NCBI GenBank assembly: GCA_020630195.1
Contig: JAHDBV010000033.1
Coordinates: forward strand, 1-42,712
Reading direction: 5' to 3'
DNA from: Acidimicrobiales bacterium
GTDB lineage: Bacteria; Actinomycetota; Acidimicrobiia; Acidimicrobiales; SZUA-35
Length of the DNA: 42,712 bases
Shown here: piece after piece, positions 10,301 through 16,631 of the stretch
How the letters are laid out: every line of letters starts with the position of its first letter
How positions within the stretch are numbered: position 1 is the first letter of the stretch
Position numbers and translations under genes: made by a program
Notes under the pieces: generated by a model
The model's input: only the letters and a program-made list of their open reading frames with translations
Told to the model about the DNA's origin: nothing
The model's database searches: none

Positions 10301-10582
10301 CTCGAGCCCGGCTGTCGACTCGACCGGTTTCGATTTGGCCCACTTCAGGTAGGTATCAACCAGCTGCCAGGACAGAAGGTTGTTTCGCTTGTGTCGGAGC
10401 GCTGCGGTGAGCGCAGCCTGCACGTCGCCGCCGGACTGGACGGCGGCGGCGAGTTCCCCGACCGACGCGGCGACCTCCAGCTTGTAGCCGCGCTCCTGGT
10501 CCTCGAAATCCGGGACCTCAAGGAATTGTGCTGCGGCATCGACAACCGGCTGCCACTGGATCACGCTGACACGGTCGGTCAC
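7370..10582 (-). CDS. mcrB: McrB-type AAA+ GTPase with two EVE-like modules
   Basis: This is the motor and recognition subunit of a type IV restriction system, 1070 residues from the GTG at 10582. An AGGAG sits six bases upstream of that GTG, which is why I prefer it to starts further upstream. Residues 1-450 are an N-terminal region of unclear fold. Residues about 457-582 look like an EVE/PUA modified-base reader (ARLWAECLASGQIRLGWPG, then GDIVVANQGTKKVVGIGRV). Walker A, GPPGTGKT, is near 631. A second EVE-like module occupies about 685-802 (WVVVANPSYW, then GDEVFGYEATPVKKFVATA). Walker B and the McrB motif follow: VIMIDEINRGNVPK near 882 and MNTADRS near 931. The second module is therefore inserted inside the AAA+ domain. 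It is followed by mcrC after a two-base gap. Confidence 0.93.
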   Translation of the reverse strand: MTDRVSVIQWQPVVDAAAQFLEVPDFEDQERGYKLEVAASVGELAAAVQSGGDVQAALTAALRHKRNNLLSWQLVDTYLKWAKSKPVESTAGLEAAFDSSVTHREALERYLNHLPNEVASGRGTRLSLGSFMLMGRGEPEQTPIYRSQAVANVRKLTGWQSDPESDVDDYFDAVAMFDEFQAAAVSAGVDVQSPLHAQGLLYATTSWEPSTDWPRALVNAVTTLRRSRLMTKSLDLATALADYDRSEAAERLQLAADQRNDFVERFPTSAWADLSLEQYALGLPESKAGVSYQLEFVATDCGSIGGGSANKHLIYFSSDRDAFKFDYEKYGDDVTAWSEIRTGYQQLIERAAEGDFESIDEIDALWAAPSVRTKVAWMYFPDQLMPIYSESHLDFWLSIFGVEAAKKGRMAKNRLVFETLAAMPEFEGWQTLEMMHFLYWWTDPNPGHTIVKIAPGEDARLWAECLASGQIRLGWPGTGDLSQFENDDELRAHYSAHYPDDNKSTTTKAIRALRTFRDLEEGDIVVANQGTKKVVGIGRVTGGYRFDAELTDYRHTVEVNWFDTTPRDVDFGAAWRPTLVEIKPDDYHRLIRQQAAARGHEPVAAPLPQVPALHREAERLLNRTGQIIFYGPPGTGKTYSARRHAAWLLGGGSAVPEAARAFGPATDLQGHEAELLTAATSDERPSWVVVANPSYWSFDELFEKGWEDFDYGRLQRNFDELQSGDEVFGYEATPVKKFVATARISRALYTNDRDRKQIDIEAGVRPPRSVSWEELNADPIMAASEPLTHRMQGTLFRLEPHEAARLRQLAGLDTESGSANTGVARLTRVTFHPTYAYEDFIEGYKPTESGNGGLELTMRDGIFKKVCRAAAADPDNPYVIMIDEINRGNVPKIFGELITLIEKDKRGMPLTLPQSGEPFHVPPNVHIIATMNTADRSVHVLDAALRRRFAFVELMPDHELLSSKVGPLALDEFLDRLNEKIRSIIGREKQVGHAVLMSEGAPVASAAEFALAFKYELLPLLQEYTYGNYNDLAELLGPEVINEERQLPNLEMIDDPERLVEALAKHLTAA

Positions 10583-10588
10583 ACAAGG

Positions 10589-10596
10589 CTCCTCTT
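10589..10596 (-). promoter_or_regulatory. Ribosome binding site that fixes the mcrB start
   Basis: On the minus strand the sequence reads AAGAGGAG, ending six bases before GTG 10582. The frame stays open upstream for about another 90 codons of arginine- and proline-rich, non-family sequence. This site is the main evidence against a longer McrB. Confidence 0.7.
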
Positions 10597-10787
10597 CATC
10601 CCGGACGGGCCAACGGCGATCGAGCGTTGCACAGATCCAAAGGGTTCTCGACTCTTCTGGCCGGTCACCGGCAGGGCGCGCCTCCGGCGGTGCGAACGAT
10701 CTCCGCAATCTCCGTCGGTCGAAGAAGTCGTGATGCTCGGCCGGCTTCGCGGCGACCCTTGAAAGACGGCGGCGCTTCGGCCTCGCC

Positions 10788-10810
10788 AGGCCCCCGCAGG
10801 CTTCGGGCCT
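10788..10810 (-). terminator. Hairpin after the Thr-stalk lipoprotein gene
   Basis: The arms AGGCCC and GGGCCT (6 bp) enclose an 11-base loop, about 20 bases past the lipoprotein stop on the minus strand. There is no T-run, as is common for GC-rich actinobacterial terminators. It separates the lipoprotein gene from mcrB. Confidence 0.45.
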
Positions 10811-10829
10811 TTGGGCTTCGCAGTGGGTA

Positions 10830-11915
10830 CTACTCGCCGCTGACGCACGAAAGAACAACCCCGTCGGCGAACTCGCAGTAGAGGTGCAGCGTGGGTGCGA
10901 GCAGGAACGAGGCCGTGTCGTCTGCAGCGTTGAACGTCCCCTGTGGGTTCGTCACCGTTTCGGTGTCCATTGGGTCGGCGCTGGGGTGGTTGTTCCAGCC
11001 GTTCCACCGGTCGCTCGCCAGCGCTCGTTGCGTCGCCACCGTGGCGGCGAGCGCCCGGTCGCCCGTGCCGAGAGCCTCGAAGAAGACGTCGAAGGCAGCC
11101 GGGTTGTCTCCGCCGCGGCTCGGCACGTCGGCGAGCCACTGGTCCCGACACTCCTCCATGACGCTGTCGTCGAACGAGGCGAAGGCGTCGAAGCTCTCGA
11201 GCCAGTCGGTCTCATCGTTCGTGGCGGTCTCGAACAGGCGGAGGCGTTCCGTCTGACCGGTGTCTCCGAGATAGCCCATCACGGTCTCCGCCTGGCTCGT
11301 GTCGAAGTAGTCATCCCGGTCGATCCAGTTGATGTAGAGGCCGCAGAGCGCGCTCAAGGACGCATCGTCGATGGCCGGCGCAGCCTCCGATGTCGTGGTG
11401 GGCGACGTAGCAGTTGTGGTCGTGGTGGCGGCGATCTGTTGGTCGACGAGTGCGAGTCGACCGTCGGTTGCCGCCCACACGAGCGTGGACTCGACGCCGT
11501 CGGCGAGATGGTCGGTCAGCAGCTGCCCATCGGAGATCGTCGCGGCATGAGCGAGCATCACCGGGTCGAGCTCGACCACCTCCGGTCCGGCGGTGAACAC
11601 CGAGATCGACATCTCCTCACTGCCGGCGCACGGCTGTGCGACCACGGCCGACAGCCCGATGTCGGTGAGCTCACCCGTCGTGACGGTCGGTTCGGCGGAT
11701 GGGTCGAGCGTGCACGCTGGCGTCGGCTCGGCGTCACCCCGGAGCACATCCTCGAACGTGAGGTCTGGCGCGGTCGTGGGTGCCCCCGTCGTCGACGTGG
11801 TGGAGCTCGGCATCGTCGTGGTCGTCGCCGGGCTCTCGGCTGCCTCGCCGCTGCTCGAGCAGCCGGCGGCCAGGAGTGCGAGACAGATGAGCGGGGAGAA
11901 GCGGCGAACACCCAT
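10830..11915 (-). CDS. Thr-stalk lipoprotein with an unnamed C-terminal domain (paralogue 1)
   Basis: This is a predicted surface lipoprotein of 361 residues. The signal peptide ends in the lipobox LLAAGC, with Cys19 as the lipidated residue. A Ser/Thr/Ala/Pro-rich linker follows, then a first region (about 55-160) and a second Thr-rich linker (TTTTTATSPTTTSE near 170). The last 185 residues form a domain beginning ALCGLYINW and ending LYCEFADGVVLSC. This C-terminal domain is clearly shared with the lipoprotein at 21337-22146: LCGLY-[IV]-x-W, ALGTGDR-[AD]-LAATVA and FLLAPTLHLYCE versus FILAPTIFLYCE. I do not recognise the domain. Conserved Cys residues suggest disulfides. The ATG at 11915 was chosen because it gives an ideal signal peptide. 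The first region is absent from the paralogue. Confidence 0.85.
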   Translation of the reverse strand: MGVRRFSPLICLALLAAGCSSSGEAAESPATTTTMPSSTTSTTGAPTTAPDLTFEDVLRGDAEPTPACTLDPSAEPTVTTGELTDIGLSAVVAQPCAGSEEMSISVFTAGPEVVELDPVMLAHAATISDGQLLTDHLADGVESTLVWAATDGRLALVDQQIAATTTTTATSPTTTSEAAPAIDDASLSALCGLYINWIDRDDYFDTSQAETVMGYLGDTGQTERLRLFETATNDETDWLESFDAFASFDDSVMEECRDQWLADVPSRGGDNPAAFDVFFEALGTGDRALAATVATQRALASDRWNGWNNHPSADPMDTETVTNPQGTFNAADDTASFLLAPTLHLYCEFADGVVLSCVSGE

Positions 11916-12003
11916 GGGTCCCCATCGGCGGTCGAGGTCCGAGCACACAGACCGACCCCCGCAGACGTGGGGGGTGCCGGTCGACCCCGCTCGACGTTCG
12001 CTG

Positions 12004-12025
12004 TCACACCCCATGCGTAGTGTGA
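12004..12025. promoter_or_regulatory. Inverted repeat in the divergent promoter region
   Basis: TCACAC, ten bases, then GTGTGA form perfect 6-bp arms. They lie between the divergent lipoprotein (start 11915) and HNH nuclease (start 12142) genes. The geometry would suit a dimeric repressor or activator. No regulator gene is adjacent and the partner is unknown. Confidence 0.4.
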
Positions 12026-12141
12026 TCGCATCCCGCTCGGGCCCGTTGGTCCGGTCGGCTTCGACGGCTTCGGCCTCCACTCCCAGCTTCTGATTCCCGA
12101 GTCCGCTCGGGTTCCCCGACGACGTTCGGAGGAGGTGTGTG

Positions 12142-13422
12142 ATGGCGGTTGCCGGTGCGTCGATGGTGCGTGCATTGGCCGACGAGTTCGCTTCGTGCGA
12201 GCTCGAGTGTCTGGGCGTGGGGGAGCGGCGGGCGTTGGTCGGCCGGATTCGGCGGACCCAGTCGTTGCTCGCCGGTGTGCTGTCGACATTGGCCCGGCTC
12301 GATGCCGCCGACGTGGGGCCCGCCCCGGCGGTCGACCTCCTGATCGCCGACGGGTCGGTGCCCGGCGCCCAGGCCCGGCGGGAGCAACGCCGTGCCGATG
12401 TCGCCGAGGTCGTGCCCGAAGTCGGGCAGGCCCATGAGGCGGGTCTGATCCCGCCGGCACATGTCGACGCTGTTGCCTCCGCCCTCGGCCGGCTCGACGA
12501 TGAGGCTTCGGCCGAGTTCGCCCAGCACGGTGCCTGGCTGCGAGACAAAGCGAAAGACCTCCCGGCCGAGACGTTCCGGCGGCGGGTCAACGACCTCGCC
12601 CGCTCGTGTGAGTCGGCGACCTCCGCCGCGGAGCGGGAGTCCCGGCAGGTCGAAGCGTCGCGAGTCGACGCCTGGATCGACGACGTCACCGGCATGGGCA
12701 TCACCCGGCTGACGCTCGACCCGGTCCGTCATGCCGAACTGCACGGTCGGATCGATGCGGCGAAGGCGTCGCTGGTGGCCGACGGCGCGAAGCGGTGCGC
12801 AGCGACCGACGTGGCGGCGTTCCTGGCCGTGATGGGCGGTGCGGTCGATGGCTCGGGCGCCGGTGGCGGCCCGGGATCGGGGGCGCCTCGGATCAGCGTG
12901 CACGTCGACCTCGAGACGGTGCGGTCGGGGTTCCACCCGGGGACGCTGTGCGAGACCGACGACGGTGTGGCGATCGGCCCGGCGGCGTTCGGCCGGCTCA
13001 CGTGTGAGGCCGAGTGGTGGGTGGTCGTGATGGGGCCCGACGGCGTCGTCGACCGGGCGGCGAAGGTCGAACGGTTGGCCACGGCCCGGCAGCGACGGGC
13101 GTTGGCGGCGATGTATCCGACCTGTGGCCATCCGGGGTGCGACGCGTCGTTCTCCCGGTGCGAGATCCACCACGTCGAACCGTGGAACGGCTCGAACACG
13201 ACGATCGACAACCTGCTGCCGCTCTGTGTCCGGCACCACCACGCCGAACACGACAGCGGATGGCGTCACGAACTCCGACCCGACCGCACCGTGGTCGCGT
13301 GGCGGACCGACGGGAGCGAAGTCGCTCGTGGCGGGCCTCCTGGTCGAGGAGCCAGGCCGAGGCCGAGCGGGACCCGAGCGGCCTCTGGCTCGCCTGCCCC
13401 GCCAGATGATCAGCCGCCGTGA
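12142..13422 (+). CDS. HNH endonuclease with DUF222 (13E12 repeat family)
   Basis: The protein has 426 residues. The N-terminal helical region (about 1-250) matches the DUF222/13E12 layout common and often multicopy in Actinomycetota, with GMGITRLTLDPVRHAELHGR near 182. The C-terminal HNH nuclease lies near 327-375: CGHPGCDASFSRCEIHHVEPW, then NLLPLCVRHHHAEHD. The Cys pairs probably bind structural zinc and the His-His-Asn-His residues are catalytic. A strong GGAGGAGG six bases upstream supports the ATG at 12142 over the GTG three bases earlier. The tail after residue 395 is Pro/Gly/Arg-rich and probably disordered. The biological role of the family is unresolved; nuclease activity is inferred from the motif. 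Confidence 0.9.
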   Translation: MAVAGASMVRALADEFASCELECLGVGERRALVGRIRRTQSLLAGVLSTLARLDAADVGPAPAVDLLIADGSVPGAQARREQRRADVAEVVPEVGQAHEAGLIPPAHVDAVASALGRLDDEASAEFAQHGAWLRDKAKDLPAETFRRRVNDLARSCESATSAAERESRQVEASRVDAWIDDVTGMGITRLTLDPVRHAELHGRIDAAKASLVADGAKRCAATDVAAFLAVMGGAVDGSGAGGGPGSGAPRISVHVDLETVRSGFHPGTLCETDDGVAIGPAAFGRLTCEAEWWVVVMGPDGVVDRAAKVERLATARQRRALAAMYPTCGHPGCDASFSRCEIHHVEPWNGSNTTIDNLLPLCVRHHHAEHDSGWRHELRPDRTVVAWRTDGSEVARGGPPGRGARPRPSGTRAASGSPAPPDDQPP

Positions 13423-13433
13423 GTCGTCTCGCC

Positions 13434-13467
13434 GTGCGAACCCCTCGGTGTGGTGGGGGTTCGGCAC
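13434..13467 (+). terminator. Hairpin after the HNH gene
   Basis: GTGC plus GAACCCC pair with GGGGTTC plus GCAC across an 11-base loop, with one bulged G. The stem has 11 bp and starts 12 bases after the stop codon. It is a strong Rho-independent-like structure without a clear T-run. Confidence 0.6.
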
Positions 13468-13529
13468 CTCGGCTCACCCGACCCCTGTCGGGGCCGATGG
13501 GAGGTGACGTCGTCCAAGGAGCCCGTTCG

Positions 13530-14195
13530 ATGTCCCGCCTTCCCGCCCGCGCCGTCTCGGCGTGTATCGCCCTCGCCGTCGCCGGATCCGCCTGTTCGGT
13601 CATCACGGAGGAGACCTCCGCCGAGCCGGCCTCCAAGACCGTCGGTGCCGTCGACCGTGCCGTCGTCGCCCCACCCACCACCGCCGCCGTCGTGCTCGGC
13701 AGCGTGATCGAACAACCCGCCACCACCCTCCAGCGGCTCGAGATGGTCGGTGTGCCCGTCGGCATCAACCTCCGCAACGGACCGGGCATCCAGTACGACG
13801 TGATCCGGGGCTACGAGAAGCACCGCATCGTCGAAGCCACCGGCGAGACTGCCGACGGCTGGATCCAGGTCCGCATCGAAGGCCTCACCGGCTGGATGGT
13901 GGCCGACCACCTCCAGCCGACCGACCGGGTCGACCCCGGCCCCGATCCGACCTCCACCACCACGACGACCGTGGCGACCACCAGCACCGTGTCGGAGATC
14001 GGCCCGCTCGTCGTCGTCGGCGTGCCGGCCGGGCTCAATCTCCGCAGCGGCGCCGGCCCCGACTTCGAGATCGTCGGCGGCGCCCCCGTCGGCGCCACGG
14101 TGCAGGCCACCGGCAACCGTGCCGACGGCTGGGTCGAGGTGACCCACGACGGTGTGACCGGCTGGGCCTCGGACCGCTACCTCGCCGCTCCCTGA
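13530..14195 (+). CDS. Lipoprotein with two bacterial SH3 (SH3b) domains
   Basis: This is a predicted secreted lipoprotein of 221 residues that probably binds peptidoglycan or another cell-wall component. AAGGAG lies eight bases before the ATG at 13530. The signal peptide ends VAGSAC, so the lipidated Cys is near residue 22. Two SH3b repeats follow. The first, about 70-130, has GVPVGINLRNGPGIQYDVI and ends TGWMVADHLQ. The second, about 155-221, has GVPAGLNLRSGAGPDFEIV and ends TGWASDRYLA. They are separated by a Thr-rich linker (TSTTTTTVATTST). There is no catalytic domain, so it is likely a binding or sensing protein. It is a single-gene unit bounded by hairpins on both sides. Confidence 0.87.
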   Translation: MSRLPARAVSACIALAVAGSACSVITEETSAEPASKTVGAVDRAVVAPPTTAAVVLGSVIEQPATTLQRLEMVGVPVGINLRNGPGIQYDVIRGYEKHRIVEATGETADGWIQVRIEGLTGWMVADHLQPTDRVDPGPDPTSTTTTTVATTSTVSEIGPLVVVGVPAGLNLRSGAGPDFEIVGGAPVGATVQATGNRADGWVEVTHDGVTGWASDRYLAAP

Positions 14196-14215
14196 CGGCG
14201 GGTCGCTGTCACACC

Positions 14216-14242
14216 CCGGTGAGAAGCTTCGACTCTCGCCGG
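14216..14242 (+). terminator. Hairpin after the SH3b lipoprotein gene
   Basis: CCGGTGAGA pairs with TCTCGCCGG (9 bp including one T-G wobble) around a 9-base loop, 21 bases after the stop. It probably ends the SH3b transcript. Confidence 0.55.
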
Positions 14243-14302
14243 CTCGGGCTGGCCTCACATGCGGATGCGGTGCCTTGTGCAGCGCTGGACGAGGGGCCCA
14301 CA

Positions 14303-14659
14303 ATGGCGATCTCAGAGAATGAACGACTCGACCTGCGGCAGGTGTTGGAGCGAGTGCTCGACGAACGCCTCGCCGGGATCGCGATGGAGGCCATGCCACC
14401 AGTGGAGTACGACCAGTTCGCCACGAAGACGGATCTTGAACATCTCGAGGTTCGCCTCGCGTCGAGGTTCGAAGGTCTCGAGTCGGAGGTTCGAGCCGAG
14501 ATCGCAGAGCTGCGGGGCGAGATGGGCGGACTTCGGGGTGACATCGGCCAGCTCCGAGGCGATCTGTTCTCGGCCTTGAACACTCAGCTCCGCCTCCTCG
14601 TCGGCATGCAGCTCGCGACGTTCCTCGGGCTCGGCACCTGGATCACGGCCGTCACCTGA
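14303..14659 (+). CDS. Small coiled-coil protein with a C-terminal membrane segment
   Basis: The protein has 118 residues. Residues about 35-85 form a heptad-like coiled coil with near-repeats (ELRGEM, GLRGDI, QLRGDL). The last 20 residues are hydrophobic (LLVGMQLATFLGLGTWITAV) and fit a single tail anchor. The N-terminal part is acidic and amphipathic. Similar short coiled-coil/tail-anchor proteins are widespread without a defined function, so no role is proposed. Composition and coding bias match the neighbours. No strong ribosome binding site precedes the ATG; the nearest purine run is GAGGGG eight bases upstream. Confidence 0.72.
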   Translation: MAISENERLDLRQVLERVLDERLAGIAMEAMPPVEYDQFATKTDLEHLEVRLASRFEGLESEVRAEIAELRGEMGGLRGDIGQLRGDLFSALNTQLRLLVGMQLATFLGLGTWITAVT

Positions 14660-14772
14660 CGATCCGGCCCGGCTCGTCGGGTTTTCACCACAGGTCGTCG
14701 CCCGTTCACCTCGGCACCACGTGCGCCCGAGTCTCATACTCACCTGTCGGTCGTCGACGGTGAGGAGGCCTG

Positions 14773-15672
14773 GTGAGCGAATCGATCCCCGCACTCGAAC
14801 TGGAGCGCTACCGCACGGCGGTGGAGCTCGACGCACCGGTCGACATCGCACCCGACTCCGACTGGCGCTCGTCCGTCGGTGACGTGCTCACCGCCGTCGC
14901 CCCCGAGCTCGCCGACGACGCCGTCGACCCGGTCGACGCGCTCAGCCGACTGCGCCACGCCCTCGCTCCGGTCGACGCCTTCACCCTGCCCGACGAACTC
15001 GTCACCCGCATCGAGGCGATCAACGTCGCCGTCGCCGCCGAACGGGGTGTGATCCGGGTCGCCGACCTGCCCACCTTCGCCGACGACCCCACACTCGGCC
15101 CGGCCGCCGCCGACCACCCCCACGCCGAGGAGATGAGCCTCGTCGTCGCCGACATCACCCGGCTCGACGCCGACGCCATCGTCAACGCCGCCAACCGCTG
15201 GATGCTCGGCTGTCGGGTCCCGGGCCACGCCTGCATCGACAACGCCATCCACTCCGCCGCCGGCCCCCGCCTCCGGGACGACTGCCAGCGGATCATGACC
15301 ATCCAGGGCGAGCTCGAACCCGTCGGCGACGCCAAGCTCACCCGGGCCCATGCGCTGCCGAGCCGCCACGTGTTGCACACCGTCGGCCCGCAGCTCCAGC
15401 CGGGCACCTCGCCGACCCCGACCGAGATCGACCAACTGGCCTCGGCCTACCGGCGCTGCCTCGACCTCGCCGCCGAGGTCGACACGATCCGCACCGTCGC
15501 CTTCTGCGGGATCTCCACCGGCGTGTTCGCCTTTCCCGCCGACCGGGCCGCCCGCATCGCCCTCGACACCATCACCGACGGCCTCGATCGCCATCCCGGC
15601 CGCTTCGACCGGATCGTCATCGATTGCTTCACCGACCGCGACGCCGACCACTACCGGAGGTTGCTCACATGA
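14773..15672 (+). CDS. Zinc-containing macrodomain protein-ADP-ribose hydrolase (SirTM-linked type)
   Basis: The protein has 299 residues and probably removes mono-ADP-ribose from proteins. The start is GTG, preceded by GAGGAGG. The N-terminal 115 residues are a helical extension typical of this subfamily. The macrodomain begins near residue 121 with VVADITRLDADAIVNAAN; Asn141 sits at the usual ADP-ribose contact. The motif GCRVPGHACIDNAIH (146-160) holds Cys147, His152 and Cys154, which match the zinc site of the Zn-Macro branch. GISTGVFAFP near 243-252 is the phosphate-binding loop. The stop overlaps the start of the sirtuin gene as ATGA. This pairing with a class M sirtuin is established for pathogenic Firmicutes and supports the assignment. 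The actual substrate here is unknown. Confidence 0.9.
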   Translation: MSESIPALELERYRTAVELDAPVDIAPDSDWRSSVGDVLTAVAPELADDAVDPVDALSRLRHALAPVDAFTLPDELVTRIEAINVAVAAERGVIRVADLPTFADDPTLGPAAADHPHAEEMSLVVADITRLDADAIVNAANRWMLGCRVPGHACIDNAIHSAAGPRLRDDCQRIMTIQGELEPVGDAKLTRAHALPSRHVLHTVGPQLQPGTSPTPTEIDQLASAYRRCLDLAAEVDTIRTVAFCGISTGVFAFPADRAARIALDTITDGLDRHPGRFDRIVIDCFTDRDADHYRRLLT

Positions 15673-16544
15673 CCGACCAGCCGACCACGACAGAGACCAC
15701 CACCGACCTCGAGCTCGCCCACGACTGGCTCGAACGAGCCGACTCCCTCTTCCTCACCTCCGGCGCCGGGCTCACCGCCGCCGCCGGCATCGACTACGGC
15801 GACACCGAACTCTTCGCTCGCCACTTCCCCGGAATGCTCCAGTACGGCGTCCGGGCCCAGTACGAGATGATCGGCCGACCCCCGACCGACGAGGCTCTCT
15901 TCTGGGGCTACTGGGCCAACCACGTGAACCTCGTGCGCCACACCTGGGACCGGGCCGAGCCCTACGACGACCTGCATCGACTGGCCGGCACCTTCGACGA
16001 CGACGAGGTGTTCGTGATGACCTCCAACGTCGACGGGTTCTTCGAACGGCGAGGGTTCGACCCCGCACGGATCCACACACCGCAGGGGGACTACGCCCTC
16101 ATGCAGTGCGAGACACCGTGCACCCGTGACGTCTGGACCTGGAAGGACGAACTCGACGCCATGGTCGACGCCACCGACCCGGCCACCCAACGCCTCCGTG
16201 ACCCCGCCCTCGTCCCGCGCTGCCCGAACTGCGGCGGCCCGGTCTTCATGAACGTCCGCAAGGACGCCTCCTTCATCGACGACCACTGGCGACCCGCCGC
16301 CGACCGCATGGCGGCGTGGCTCCGGGAGCGGGCCACCGGCAACGGCCTGATCATCGAGATCGGCGCCGGCTTCAACACCCCGTCGGTCATCCGGTGGCCG
16401 GGGGAGGCCATCACCGACCGGTTCGAGGGATGGCGGCTGCTCCGCATCAACCCGACCCACCCCGACGTGCCGGCCGAACTCGGCGAGCGGGCCCACGGCG
16501 TGTCGACCGACGCCGGCGCCTTCCTCCGGACCCTCGCCGGCTGA
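15669..16544 (+). CDS. Class M sirtuin (SirTM), predicted protein ADP-ribosyltransferase
   Basis: The protein has 291 residues. The NAD-binding GAG motif is SGAGLTAAAGIDYGD near residues 31-45, and TSNVDGFFERRGF lies at 118-130. Where ordinary sirtuin deacetylases have the catalytic His-Gly, this protein has TPQGDY, with Gln139. That substitution is characteristic of SirTM enzymes, which ADP-ribosylate proteins rather than deacetylate. The zinc Cys pairs are MQCETPC (147, 151) and CPNCGG (185, 188). IIEIGAGFNTP near 240 is the second NAD contact. Translation is coupled to the macrodomain gene. In the described systems the target is a lipoylated GcvH-like protein. No such gene is in this window, so the target must be elsewhere or different. 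Confidence 0.9.
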   Translation: MTDQPTTTETTTDLELAHDWLERADSLFLTSGAGLTAAAGIDYGDTELFARHFPGMLQYGVRAQYEMIGRPPTDEALFWGYWANHVNLVRHTWDRAEPYDDLHRLAGTFDDDEVFVMTSNVDGFFERRGFDPARIHTPQGDYALMQCETPCTRDVWTWKDELDAMVDATDPATQRLRDPALVPRCPNCGGPVFMNVRKDASFIDDHWRPAADRMAAWLRERATGNGLIIEIGAGFNTPSVIRWPGEAITDRFEGWRLLRINPTHPDVPAELGERAHGVSTDAGAFLRTLAG

Positions 16545-16568
16545 GTGGCGGCGACATCGCCGAACCAC
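16545..16568 (+). terminator. Hairpin directly after the SirTM gene
   Basis: GTGG-CGGCGA pairs with TCGCCG-CCAC, starting at the first base after the stop. The middle is tight (about a two-base loop, so the innermost pair must open). It may separate the macrodomain/sirtuin pair from the next gene. Confidence 0.45.
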
Positions 16569-16631
16569 ATCTCACTGGCGTCGGCCGCCGCCCACTGGCG
16601 CCGGCCATCACCCCTCGGGGACGATGACCAC

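Noticed and set aside
10583-10858. 92-codon N-terminal extension of McrB
   Set aside because: Arg/Pro-rich sequence with no family character. The GTG at 10582 has a good ribosome binding site.
11916-12704. Upstream extension of the first Thr-stalk lipoprotein
   Set aside because: The frame stays open, but the extension runs antisense through the HNH gene and would bury the lipoprotein signal peptide. The ATG at 11915 is the natural start.
11998-14217. Attachment sites of an integrated element, based on the 15-base direct repeat
   Set aside because: No integrase, tRNA or other mobile gene is present, and a repeat of this length is near chance expectation; kept only as a low-interest finding.
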